Shown one piece after another: positions 10,925-23,200 of a DNA stretch of 64,000 nt (its first letter is position 1; every line of letters starts with the position of its first letter). This stretch comes from Echinarachnius parma (lineage: Eukaryota; Echinodermata; Echinoidea; Clypeasteroida; Echinarachniidae). Made by a program: the position numbers and the translations under genes. The DNA lies in assembly GCA_037951105.1 (NCBI GenBank), contig JBAMJV010003019.1, positions 41,001 through 105,000 of the forward strand, in the 5' to 3' direction. The notes below the pieces were generated by a model, which was not told the origin of the DNA, did not search any database, and was given only the letters and a program-made list of their open reading frames with translations.

Positions 10925-13145
10925 CAAGAAATGCATGCATACTAGGCTATATGAAAAGGTATGTGTGGTTGAATGTTTTGATTATTACTTATGAAACAAT
11001 TATGTTTGAAATTACATCCAGTGTGATTTTGTAAACAAGCACGTACATCAAGGCAGTAATGGTAATTTGTTGTAAAGCAATTCAGTTAGACATTTTCTGA
11101 ATTTTCAATACAGACATTGTTAACCATGTTATTGTATTTTGTGGGAATGTTGAAATGAGGTCATGTTTTATTTGATTTGTGAAATCCCCCATGCAGTAAT
11201 AATTTATGCTAATTTACTTCTGGCGTATTACGCGTGAGAAAAAAATGGAAAATAGCTTGCCAATTAATGGACTTGATACACAACTAGTATATACCTTATC
11301 AAAATGCAGCGTTGATATATTTTGGTTGGCTTGAAATAGATCTTACAGTTAAAAGACAATAATATTAACGAAAGAAAAACTCCAATTACTATTTGTTTAC
11401 GGATGGATATGAAGCCATATTCACAGCATCATCATCACCACCATCACCACCATCATTACCTTCATTATCTTTATCCCCATTGTCATTGTCACCATCAATA
11501 TTTGTGTTTTGTTGTTGTTGTTGCTTTTAGAGGGAGCTTCTGAATAAGATAATCTTATCATGCCCTCTGCATTATGTACCGAAGGCGTTTTGCTAGTCTC
11601 GAGATCGGCATCAGTAATCTCGATCTTGTTCTTGATCTCGGACATTTCTGATCTTGATCTCAGAGGTTCTGATCTCGATCTTGAGCTGTGGATCTTGGTC
11701 TTCATCTTGATCTCGGACTGTCTGATCTTGATCTTGATCTTGATCTCGGACCCTCTGGTCTTGGACCCAACACTGTGGTATACTTCAATGTTCCGGACGT
11801 AAATAATGCACTATTATATTTGGCAGTCAGATGGCGCACACCGTGCGAAGGGCCACATAAATACAGTATACAAGAAGGGCATTACATTCGGTACACAATA
11901 GGCCCGTTCTCACTGCCAGCGCAAATAATTGCAATTCAAATTTCGAAATATGCATCGCGAATTTTTTGCCGTGTGGACATACCATTTTGAAAATAATCGC
12001 GATGAGGATCGCGACTTTCAGAAATCATCGCGATTATTTGGATTTATCGTGATTATTTGGCGCGCGTGTGTAAACGGTCAACAAAAAAATAATTTCGAAA
12101 TTCTGATCGCGATGCAAATCGCGCTAATTAAGCCAGTGAGAACGGGCCTAATGTGTATGCGTTCTGTACGTAGTCGAGCGCATCGATCAACGCGCTGTGA
12201 CGTAAGTGATATGGTCGATTGGCGTCCAATCGTTTGAGAGAGCCCAGACAGTGGTTATTTATCAACTTGTTGGGTGCTGTGAGATGCCCCTCTGCTGTAC
12301 TGAGAAGCCGACTGTCAATGTAACTGTTATACCTATACTAAGTCATATAACAAAACAGATGTTAACTTTGGTGTCGGCAACTTATATTATACAGGTGTTA
12401 TCTGGTTGGGGAAGGGAGTATCACGGAAGGTTCCTCTCCGAGGGATTAGAAATATACTTTTGAATCCCGAGGGAACATTCCATGATGTTCCCGACAACAA
12501 ACATTACAAAGTAAATTTCTGTTATGTTATATAATTTAGTTTATGCCCACACTTATATAGCAAATCTTTGGCCTGTTTTGTTGGCATTCTTTGCTCGCCA
12601 TGGTATTGAGCAGGAAATATGAATTGTTAGTTTAGCATTCGGTCAAAATTGACCCTAACATGGGGTCACGAAATGCGACATAGAACAAAAACTATAGTAC
12701 TCAACCGAACTTACTGATCTTATTATTTTCTCAGTGAAAGAATCCCCACCCGGTAAAACCAGTAATTCTGTCCAAATAGTTCCGGAAGTAGGCCTACGCT
12801 GTTTCGTTTTATTTGGACAACCCTGTTTAAACATATCGATGATAGCCTATCTGTTCTATTCTTCTTTCGTTTTTTAGTAGAGGCAATACTAATACAAAAT
12901 ATGTTTCCACTCGAATTAGGACTCTGCATTAAATTTTGTTTAACAATACCAGTCTTAATTAATTCAGTCATGGGGGGTGGACGGCCACCCGGCCTTAGAT
13001 AGAAAACAAATAAATGAGTAATAATGTCATGAATGTTTCTTTTCAATTTGTAGTCAACCAAAATAATAAGTCCCAGAAATCTGTTTCATTTTCATTTTAT
13101 CCACGGTAACCGTGGTAGGTGTGTTTTGTTTTGCCTAATGTGCTC
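10925..13145. repeat. Segmental duplication array, unit C
   Basis: Most complete unit. It has the 9188-like left part, a (CAT)n block at 11425-11500, a CTTGATCTCGGA-type minisatellite at 11600-11760 found only here, the TTCCGGACGTAAATAATGCA segment at 11791, the GCGCATCGATCAACGCGCTG block near 12177, the GAATCCCGAGGGAACATTC block near 12463, and the shared tail at 12945-13140. A fragment of the TTAA MITE (TATAGAGGGCGCTT, about 10888-10925) lies at its left edge. Confidence 0.7.
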
Positions 13146-13149
13146 ACAT

Positions 13150-14875
13150 GTTGTAAACGGTATGTAAACGGTCAACAGAAAAATAATTTCGAAATTCTGA
13201 TCGCGATGCAATTCGCGCTAATTAAGCCAGTGAGAACGGGCCTAATGTGTATGTGTTCTGTACGTCATGTACGTAGTCGAGCGCATCGATCAACGCGCTG
13301 TGACGTAAGTGATATGGTCGATGGGTGTCCAATCGTTTGAGAGATCCCAGACAGTGGTTATGTATTATAAAACGGCTCCAGTAAATTCAGTAACGTGATT
13401 GGCTAATACCGATCACGTGGGCATTGATTTTTTACTTTTCACCAACCGCACAGCCGTGCAGAGACCGCGCAACCATCGTGCAGAAGGTGTGCAACCCGTG
13501 ACGTCACAATGCTTGTTTACATAGTTCTACGAAGACAAACTTGCGAAAGTGAAAAAAGAAGATATAAAATGCTTCGTTTTGTAAATTATCTGTTCTGTAG
13601 TAAATCAATCGTAGCAGTTTCGTAAATTATATGGTATGTGGTTTGATATGGTTAAGTTTTGGAATAGAAATGTATACAATTCTTTGATAATTCTCATTTG
13701 TATGGGAAAATCTTCGGCAATTTCCAATCAACTGCATTTGATCTGCTGAGCTGCAAAGTCAAATTCAGTGAAGCGAGTGCAGTATAGTGATGATTAATTT
13801 GGTAAATTCCTAATAAATTCATACTCTAGATAGACTGGGTTACTAATTGTGGCAAGTCTGTTTTCAAATATCCAGCAAAATAAAACAATCCGTGGTTGAG
13901 CTCGTTTTATAAAACAAATAATACTACGGCCTTATTATCGTGCATCATGTAAATGCATCACACTCTCGGGCTATGTTAGCTGTGCGCATGCGCACTCGGC
14001 TTACGCCTCGCGCGTAATGCATGCACAGCTAACATAGCCCTCGCGTGCAATGCATTTACACAATGCACTCTAGACCGTGTATTATTTGTATATCAACTTG
14101 TTGGGTGCTGTGAGATGCCCCTCTGCTGTAATGAGAAGCCGACTGTCAATATAACGTAAATACCTAGACAATTATACATAACATATATTAACTTTGGTGT
14201 CGGGAACTTATATTACAGGTGTTATCTGGTGGTGGAGGGAGTACAACGGATTCTTCGAGGGATTAGAAATATGATTTTGAATCCCGAGGGAACATTCCAT
14301 GATGTTCCCGACAACAAACATGACAAAGTTGCATGTTTTGCATTCTTTGCTCGCCATGGTATTGAGCAGGGAATATGAATGGTTAGTTTAGCATTCGGTC
14401 AAAATTTACCCTAACATGGGGTCACAAAATGCGAACAGAAACTACTCAACCGAACTTACTGATCTTATTATTTTCTCAGTGAAAGAATCCCCACCCGTTA
14501 AAACCAGTAATTCTGTCCAAATATATCCGGAAGTAGGCCTACGCTGTTCCGTTTTATTTGGGCCACCCTGTATATAAACATATCCATGACAGCCTATCTG
14601 TTCTATTCTTCTTTCGTTTTCTAGTAGAGGCAATACTAATACAAAATATGTTTCCACTCGAATTAGGACTCTGCATTAAATTTTTTTTTAACAATACCAG
14701 TCTTAATTAATTCAGTCATGGGGGTTGGACGGCCACCCGGCCTTAGATAGAAAACAAATAAATGAGTAATAATGTTATTAATGTTTATTTCCAATTTGAA
14801 ATCTGTTTCATTTTCATTTTATCCACGGTAGCCATGGCAGGGGTGTTTGTTTTGCCTAATGTGCTCACATGGTGT
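13150..14875. repeat. Segmental duplication array, unit D (interrupted)
   Basis: Carries the GATCGCGATGCAATTCGCGC block (about 13200-13370), then a 0.72-kb insertion, then resumes at TATCAACTTGTTGGGTGCTG (14092) and continues to the shared tail near 14690-14870. The interruption falls where the other units read continuously (GGTTATGTATCAACTTG near 6478). Confidence 0.7.
13371..14094. mobile_element. Insertion inside duplication unit D with palindromic right end
   Basis: Comparison with the uninterrupted units at 6478 and 12252 shows an inserted segment beginning about TATAAAACGGCTCC and ending about CCGTGTATTATTTGTA, with TA at both junctions. Its right part (about 13905-14094) is an imperfect palindrome: ACAAATAATAC near 13914 and GTATTATTTGT near 14080, with CTATGTTAGCTGTG and CACAGCTAACATAG nearer the centre. 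No coding capacity was recognised. A TA-targeting MITE is the simplest reading. Confidence 0.55.
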
Positions 14876-14877
14876 AC

Positions 14878-16410
14878 ACGGTCAACAGAAAAATAATTTC
14901 GAAATTCTGATCGCGATGCAAATCGCGCTAATTAAGCCAGTGAGAACGGGCCTAATGTGTAGGCGTTCTGTACGTCATGTACGTAGTCGAGCGCATCGAT
15001 CAACGCGCTGTGACGTAAGTGATATGGTCGATGGGTGTCCAATCATTTGAGAGAGCCCAGACAGTTGTTATGTATCAACTGTCAATGTAACGTGTATACC
15101 TAGACAATTATACATAACAATTAACTTTGGTGTCGGGAACTTATATTATACAGGTGTTAACCGGTGGTGGAGGGAGTATCACGGAATATTCCTCTCCGAG
15201 GGATTATAAATATAATGTTTAAATCCCGAGGGAACATTCCATGATGTTCCCGACAACAAACATTACAAAGTAAATTTCTGTTATTTTATATGATTTAGTT
15301 TATGCACACAAGTAGCAAATCTTTGGCCTGTTGTTTTGACAACCTTTGCTCGCCATGGTATTGAGAAGGGAATATGAATTTTTAGTTTGACCCTAACATG
15401 GGGTCACGAAATGCGACATAGAACAAAAACTACTCAACCGAACTTACTGATCTTATTATTTTCTCAGTGGAAGAATCCCCACCCGGTAAAACCAGTAATT
15501 CTGTCCAAATAGTTCCGGAAGTAGGCCTACGCTGTTTCGTTTTATTTGGACCACCCTGTTTAAACATAATCGATGACAGCCTATCTGTTTTATTCTTCTT
15601 TCGTTTTTGGTAGAGGCAATACTATAATGCAAAATATAATATTCCCAATCGAATAAGTATTTTGAATACAATTCTATTAAAGTGATCCAAGTAAAGTGTC
15701 TAACTCCACGACAATTACTTGGAGCTTCCTCGTTTCTCTTCTGCCGTGTTGTTTAGCTTATGGTAAGATAAGAATAAAATAGGGTTAGATTTTTTCAAAT
15801 GTCCCTTTAGTATGAAGATAATTATCATTGAAAATCATCATCTCAAAAGCGTTGCCCAACGCTTTTGGTAAAAAGTACAATTGCCGTAGCTGAACACGTC
15901 CGGCCGGCGCGCCACGCGATCGATGTACACGACTGTTGAGCCGAGCGCGCGCAAATTCTGTACCGTTTGTATACACGGGTGCGGATATCGTCAAACGGAC
16001 GATTATTACTGCGACAAATCTACGGCAGGCCATCAGTATTCGGTGATAAAATATGAACTCAATATTCGTTTTTTCACTAGGTAAACAGTGGTCGTTTTCT
16101 TTCAAACTTTCACAAACCTTTACATTGTATTTTACAACGATATTGATATAGGATTGAAGTCTTAAATGTAATTTTGTGCAATATCTGACACTTTACAGGG
16201 ATCACTTTAATGTACAATGCCGGTTTTTATTAATTCATTCGAGGGGGTAGACCACCTGGCCTTGGATAGAAAATAATTAAATGTAAACAATTTTTCATTT
16301 CAATTTGTGGACAACCAAAATAATAAGTCCCATAATTCTGTTTCATTTTCATTTTTATCCGCGGTACCCATGGTAGGGGTGTTTGTTTGCCTAATGTGCT
16401 CACATGTATA
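14878..16410. repeat. Segmental duplication array, unit E
   Basis: Contains the GATCGCGATGCAAATCGCGC block, the GAATCCCGAGGGAACATTC-like block, and the stretch 15456-15890, which matches 7345-7780 almost base for base. From about 15892 it diverges into a GC-rich piece (to about 16130) that unit A lacks, then regains the shared ATGCCGGTTTTTATTAAT tail at 16216-16400. Confidence 0.7.
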
Positions 16411-17412
16411 GACTTTAGTGCTCAACGTTGTTAAAAGATTTGAATACAAAGCTGCACATCCAGTTGTCATTACATCTCATCAGTCAGCGGACGTGGTTTG
16501 CTTTTCTTCGAAGGATCATTATTTCGCAGTAAAGAAGGGTCAGAAGGAATCAATTTCGAAGGTTCGTAATCCTAATGTACTTGTTTTCATTCTGATCTGG
16601 CCCCCGTTTCATAAAACTTTTTCAATTATTATAAGTAATCCAAGTATTGTAATTACCATGGCAACAACTATAATGATCCATGCTGTTTTGCCGTTGACGT
16701 GGTCATTACAATAATTGGTCATTTACAACGATTTGAAATCATTTGACTTATATCTTAATAAATTATTACTAATATATCAATGGTAATTCATATTTCAGGC
16801 AATAATTTTACTTATAGTTCCATAATAGCTTTCATTTCATAATTATGTGGATGTGGGATTTATTGTGTATCTTGTCTCTTTTGATTTTGTGTACGATTGT
16901 TCTATTTTCCGCTCCTTCTTATACACTTTTATCAAGGATTTATTAAGGATTTTTTGTTTAATGAATCGAAATAAATGGAGCAAAACAAAAAGGAAAATCT
17001 ATATATATCTTCACATAAGTATTGCAAAAAATTGATAATGGTGAAAATTTAGACAATGTTCCTCCGGCTGAAATTGTCTCGGCTGGAACTTAATAGTTTG
17101 AAAGCCGACGCCTTCACTTTTCCCTTTTTTATGTAAAAATGTTGTCAGACGTTTCGTGTTTTCCTGGATATATTGCATAATTTCGTTAAATAACTTTGTC
17201 CTGTTCTTGAAAATAGAATTACAAATCTAAAATGCAAACCACTCTCTTTGTATTAAGATTTAAACATAATTGAAGAGGCATTTCATACGGGGAGTTCTGT
17301 CGCTTCTCAATGATATTTGATTTTATTTCAATGTTGATTCCCTTTTACACCATTTTTACGAATTATATCTGATCAATTTGACAGGTCGGTGAACTATAGA
17401 AGACTGCGCAAA
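16411..17412. other. Upstream region of the Ly6-like gene
   Basis: No gene recognised. A CCCCCGTTTCATAAAAC repeat phrase lies at about 16602. The 60 bases before the start codon contain TTTGACAG followed by GTCGGTG, which could be a splice acceptor opening the coding exon (a 5'-UTR intron), but no promoter element can be fixed. Confidence 0.3.
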
Positions 17413-17449
17413 ATGAAGAGCTATCTACTGTTTGTGATTTCCGTGGCTG
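17413..17449 (+). CDS. Ly6/uPAR-like protein, exon 1 (signal peptide)
   Basis: The exon encodes MKSYLLFVISVA plus the first base of the next codon and ends at a consensus donor (G|GTAAGT). Joined in phase 1 to the exon at 31082, it gives the uninterrupted hydrophobic core YLLFVISVAVLIDATVG, a convincing secretory signal peptide with likely cleavage just after ATVG. The short basic start, the phase match and the fact that the downstream exon has no start codon of its own support this assignment. The following intron is 13.6 kb and contains the LTR retrotransposon in the opposite orientation. Confidence 0.8.
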
Positions 17450-18170
17450 GTAAGTATACAATTATATAATTGCGTCTACTAGGTGTTAATTGAGGATACC
17501 TCAGTAATTGCCCTCTGCATGTTATATCCAACCCCACAAATGAATGTGGGCTACAGTTATCTTATCAGAAAAGTTTGTACATCATTGGTCAATGATTATA
17601 CTATAATTTTGTTTGATGGTCAGCGTCCTGCCGGTGTGTCTAATACAGGGTGGCAAACAGCTGAACGGGATGCTTGCCATAATACAGAAACATGATGACT
17701 AGGTTCATGGGATAGGGCATCGTTTACAAAGAAAGATGATACCAAGAACAGTAATTTTGGTCGAGTAGTTTTTGTTTTAAGGTGTCTCAAGTGACACCAT
17801 AAGGTTCCACTTTGGTTCAGTTTCTACAAAGTCGGTGCCTGATATATCGTACTTCCTGCCCGCCATATCACCACGCAACGATCAATACGTGCGTCATTTG
17901 TAGAGTGCTTTCAGCTGTGTAACCAAAGTTAACCGAGAGAACGGGCATGGTAGGGATTGCCCGTTTAATGATGTTAATTGGCTCCCCAACATGTCCTGTA
18001 TAAAGACTCGCTGACCAATGCGTTTGACAGTACATGTATATAGATATTATAAGTCTTCCCTTTCTTCATACCCGCTATTGATGCTTCGCAACTGTAATTA
18101 TGTAATTATACAAAGAATGTAGTGGGTGTAGCAATTCACTCAGTCAATGATAAATATCTTATTGTGCGAT

Positions 18171-20260
18171 TGTCAAAAGGTTTGCGGCATACCACAGAAC
18201 AAATAAATCAAGCGCAATGTACACAGGTATTAACAAATAAATTGAGAATTTTAATTACGATTAAGTACAATATTTGCTGGTCAAGTAGAAAGTAATCAAA
18301 TGTTCAGCTAGCTGCTGATATTAATAATGTTCAAGAGTTCAGGCTATCAGCCAGTGTTTTATCGCGATACCGGTTTACCCGCGGAAGAGTGTCCCACGCT
18401 ACCGTGCTTGTCGAACCCAGTTCGATGTCGGTGCCCGTCCGTAGCGCGCGGAGACGTGCTCGCGAAGACCCACGTGGTCGTCACGCGCGAAGATCTGCCG
18501 TCGTCGTTAACGCTTCCCGGGGTGACGCTGTTGCCCTCGTCTGACGTTGTCCAGCCAGTGTCCCAGTGTCTGTTGACTGGAGCCCAAATTCCGCCTGAGC
18601 GTATGCGGCTGCAAAAATAAAACATCCATAAAACTTGCGAATATATACTCAAGCAGCATCTTCCTGCTGGATTAAATCAATGTTATGAGTAAATAATGAC
18701 GCATATTCATGAACTAAAATCATCGTATCAATTTGCTATGAGAACAACAGTTAACTGTCATTACAACTCATGTATCATTACAGAATAGTATATTTTCAAT
18801 TTATCATTCGTTATATTCCATTTTCAATCTATTACTCGTTAAGTAAAGCGCCATGAACCATTTGTATTAGCGCTATATAAGTAATTATATTGTTTTGTAC
18901 ACGGAATATTCGATGCAAAGTCTCACTTGTACTACTACAAACTATAATTTCAATTCTCTAAGTATTCCACCACTTGCTGTAAATATTCGCACTTCGTTTA
19001 GAGCTAGTGCGTATTATACACCAAAACACATTTACTAATTTGTTCTGAGAGGATTTAACATGGAATATATTTCATACAACGAAATCGTCATTATACACAA
19101 CTCACAGCTACCTTTGGTTTGTGTAGCCCACGCAAAGCACAAAACAATTATAATACTTTGTTCAGAACACACCTCATTTATGCATTACATTATATATAAA
19201 ACAGATATACAATTACGTATTCAAAACTTACAGCTATCTGTCGTTTGCGAAGCCTGTGAGAAGCTGAAAACCGATGCTTGCCATCCCGGAGGAATCCGTC
19301 TCTAAATTCCACGGTCGTCTGCACAATCTGCTATTACAGCCCGATTACTTGGCAGAACAATTTAAGGGGAAAACACTCGCTCTCACGGCAAAGTACTCGT
19401 TCGCCCCGAACTTCCCGCGTCTCAAGACACGCCTCCAATTGGTGGCTAAACAGGTCTGCCCTCATTCAGATCTTAGTGGCTTCTGCTGTCTCTCAAATCC
19501 GCCTCAACTCTCATACCCAGATCACCACATTCACCAGTGTACACATCCCGTTCACCCAATCACAGACTGTGGAGTGTACAACAATTCGCCCAATCACCGA
19601 TCACCCTGCTATCATGTGACTACAGCGCGCAACTCTAATTGGCCCTAAAACGCGGTAACGACCCCAGCGTCCCGTTACTAGGCGCGGCGCTAATTCATAC
19701 ACAAATCACAGCCCCGTGTCCGATCGTGCGCACCAATCACAGTGCGACACGCAATCGCGCTATCCCCCACAACTAATAACCGAACTCGCTGCTATGCCGG
19801 GCAATCAATAAAACACGCACAAGTTGAACAAGCGCTACCTAATGGAGCGATACACGGAACAATACAATTACAAACCATCATCCACTCTGCACGTGCTGGG
19901 TACTTGCCCACATAAACTAAACAAACTAGTCTGGGCTCAAGTCTACTGTGACAGCGATAACCGCCCGCTTGTCCACCTTTGAATAAAAATTGCTCAATAC
20001 AAAATTTGGAAAGAGCCAGGTAATTCCTTATGTTATATACAAAATGTTTTTATAATTTATTCGGTATTTCTTTGTCTTTTAACTACATTTTTTAAAACTA
20101 AAATTTAGCTCTTTTGAGCCCAAGGAAAAACGATAATTCCATATTTGGTACACAAATTAACTTTTTCAGCGTAGACTAATGGCCAGGATAGGTACGATTT
20201 TCGAAATATTTTGTTTTAAAAGATGCGCAAGACTCGAAAGTAAAAAGTGGCGGGGCGACA
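18171..20260 (-). repeat. 3' LTR of the Gmr1-like element
   Basis: Left direct repeat, with TGTC at one edge and GACA at the other. It is offset by exactly 6,804 bases from the right copy. It contains a GC-rich block (about 18360-18620) open in both strands but not matching a known protein, and a TTTATT at 20056 (AATAAA on the element's strand) that could serve polyadenylation. The last 28 or so codons of the Gag-Pol frame, including its stop (20176-20178), lie inside this LTR. Confidence 0.93.
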
Positions 20261-23200
20261 TTATCGGTTCCCTTAATTGCCTCCACCCGGTATTGGTAGG
20301 GCTGCAGGGCAAGGGCCCATCTCATGACGCGCCCGTTCGCCACTTTTCCCTTCTTCATCGATCGTAGCGGCTCGTGGTCAACTTCGAGTACGAACTCCCG
20401 CCCGTAGAGGTAAGGTTCGAACTTCTGCACCGCCCAAACAACCGCTAAACACTCTTTTTCAATCGTCGAGTAGGCACGTTCACGGGGCAGAAGTTTTTTA
20501 CTCGCGTAGGCCACCGGAAATTTCTTCCCCTCGTCATCCTGGAGCAGTACCGCACCGACTCCCGCGTCGGATGCATCGGTCCGGAGGATGAACTGCTTCT
20601 GAACATCCGGCAGATGGAGGATGGGATCATTAGCTAGTAATGCCTTCAAACTCCGAAACGCTTGTTCTTGCGCGTCCTCCCACCTAACCTCATTCGGCTC
20701 TCCTTTCTTGGTCCGATCAGTCAGAGGCACGGCTATCGCAGAGAAGTTGGGGACAAACTTTCTGTAATAGCCTGCTAGCCCTAAGAAGGACCTCAGCTGC
20801 TTCTTCGTCCGTGGTTGCGGTGCATTCACAATGGCGTCAATCTTGTCCAAGTTCGGCTTCACGCAATATTTGCTGACTTCGTGACCCAAGAACTCGATAG
20901 TTTCGTGCCCCACAAAACATTTCTTGGGTTTGGCCTTCAAGTTTGCTTCCCTGAGCCGACACATGACTTGTCGTAGCACTTCTAAGTGATGCTCCCACGT
21001 CCTAGTGTGGATGAGAATGTCGTCAATGAAATTGTCAACGCACTGAACCCCTCTGAGCACCGTCCTCATCATGCGACTGAACGACGCCGGGGCGTTGACC
21101 AATCCAAATGGCATTGTCAGGAACTGATACAGTCCATCCGGGGTGATGAAAGCTGTCATCGGTCTTGCTGCCTCCGTGAGCGGCACCTGCCAATAACCCT
21201 TCGTCAAGTCTATCTTTGTGAAGTATCTATCTCCCGCCAGCTTAGCAAATATCTCCTCCTGGTCGGGTATGGGTTCCGCATCTGTGATGGTCGCGGCGTT
21301 GAGCTTCCTGAAGTCACAGCAGAACCTGTTCGACCCGTCTTTTTTCTTTACCAGAACCAAGGGCGACGCATATGGTGACGACGATGGCTCGATGACGCCC
21401 AGGTCCATCATTTCCTTGACCTCCTCCCTCACCGTTTGCCTCATCGCATGGGGAATGGGGTATGGCCTACTCTTGATGGCCTCGTCATGAGTCAGCCGTA
21501 TGTCGTGCTCACCAGCAGTCGTCACACCGGGGACATCAGTCAACACCTCCTCGAATTCGTTCAGAAGTCGTTTCACCTGCTCGCGCTGTTTGCCGGTTAA
21601 CCCCGCATCGATGTTGACATCCTCCACTCCTTGGGTCCGCCGGGTGGTGGGTAAATGAAGCAACGCCTCATTCGACATGCGGCGACTCAGTACTTCGTCA
21701 TCATCGATGTCCTCGTCCTCGACGACAGCGGTTGCGGCTACGTCGAGCGGTGTACCTGGTCGAGCCTCGTCCCCCGGTTCATCCCTCCGATGGTACCTTT
21801 TTAGAAGGTTCGCATGAAGAGTCGTTACTCGGTGCCCCATGTCGACCCTGTAGTCGAGCTTACCGACGGTCCCCACGACTCGAAATGGCCCCTTCCAATG
21901 CATGAGAAGTTTGTTGTTGTCAGTTGGTAGAAGCACCAGCACCTCATCGCCAATCTTGAACGAACGCTGTCTCGCCTTGCGATTGTAACTCTGTCTGTAA
22001 CGGTCATGTGACTTCCGGAGTTCACCCTGAGCCATCTCCACAGTCTTTGCCATCTTTTCCTTCAGATCCAGCACAAACTGGTACGTTGTCTTCGTCTCTG
22101 GTTGAGTATGGTCGTTGGTCCATAGCTCCTTCACGATCATGAGGGGCCCCCTGACGACCCTGCCGTATAGCAGCTCAAACGGAGCGAAACCCGTACTGTC
22201 CTGTGGAATCTCACGGTACGCAAAGAGTAGAGCATCCAGATATCGGTCCCAATCGCTGGGCCTCTCCTCGCACATCTTCTTTAGCATGAGTTTAAGTGTG
22301 CCGTTAAAGCGTTCCACCAGACCGTTGCAGGCTGGATGGTAGGGCGTGGTGGTGAAGTGGTCTATCGAGATCAACCTGCATACCTCTCTCATGATTTCCG
22401 AGGTGAATTGACTCCCCCGATCGGTGAGCATCTCGCGTGGGAATCCAACCCGGGAGAAAATCGCCAGCAATGCCTCTGCAACGGTGGGGGTGTCAATGTT
22501 CCGCAGCGCAACAGCCTCCGGGTATCTCGTGGCGTAGTCCACCAATGTTAGTATGTACCTGTTTCCTTTCCCGGTAATCGGCTTGATCGGCCCCACGAGG
22601 TCCACAGCTACCCTTCTGAACGGTTCATCGATGAGGGGGGTTGCCCCTAGTGGCACTTTCACTACCTTACCCTTGGGCGAGGAACGCTGGCATCCGTCAC
22701 ACGAACGACAGTAGCGCCGAACATCAGCTCCAACCCCTGGCCAATGAAAGTTTGCGGTGATTTTCTCGAGCGTCTTGTGATTTCCCAGGTGCCCACCAAG
22801 GATCGATTCATGAGCCAGAGACATCACGTGACGGCGAAACTTTTCAGGAACAATTAACTGCCATATCACATCAGTCTGGGGAGCAGACAGCCGCCGGTAC
22901 ATGTACTTCCCCTTCATGACGAACATGACACTCTTACCACTGTGACTCACTGTCTCAACCTTAGAGTCTATCTTCCTTCGGACGCCGTTGAGTGAGCTGT
23001 CGTTCTCCTGCTCCTGTCGAAATTGGTCCGCGGTGACGATCGCGACCTGGCCTGGTACGTTGAGTTCCCGCAAAGGTCTTTCCGTGTTCCGTCGCTGGCT
23101 CCGAGTCTCCACCGCTAGTCCTTCCGGGTGGGGTTGCTCCCTTGGCCTCCACTCGCCATCGGGCGCGTTCGGTGGACGGACGCCTGGAACGTTACCCAAA

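Noticed and set aside
18327-18652. Overlapping 97-codon frames on both strands, repeated at 25131-25456
   Set aside because: They lie within the LTRs, are open on both strands because of local GC richness, and match no known protein.
19060-19648. Frames of 81, 113 and 124 codons, repeated at 25864-26452
   Set aside because: LTR sequence; overlapping frames with no domain. The repetition is due to the two LTR copies.
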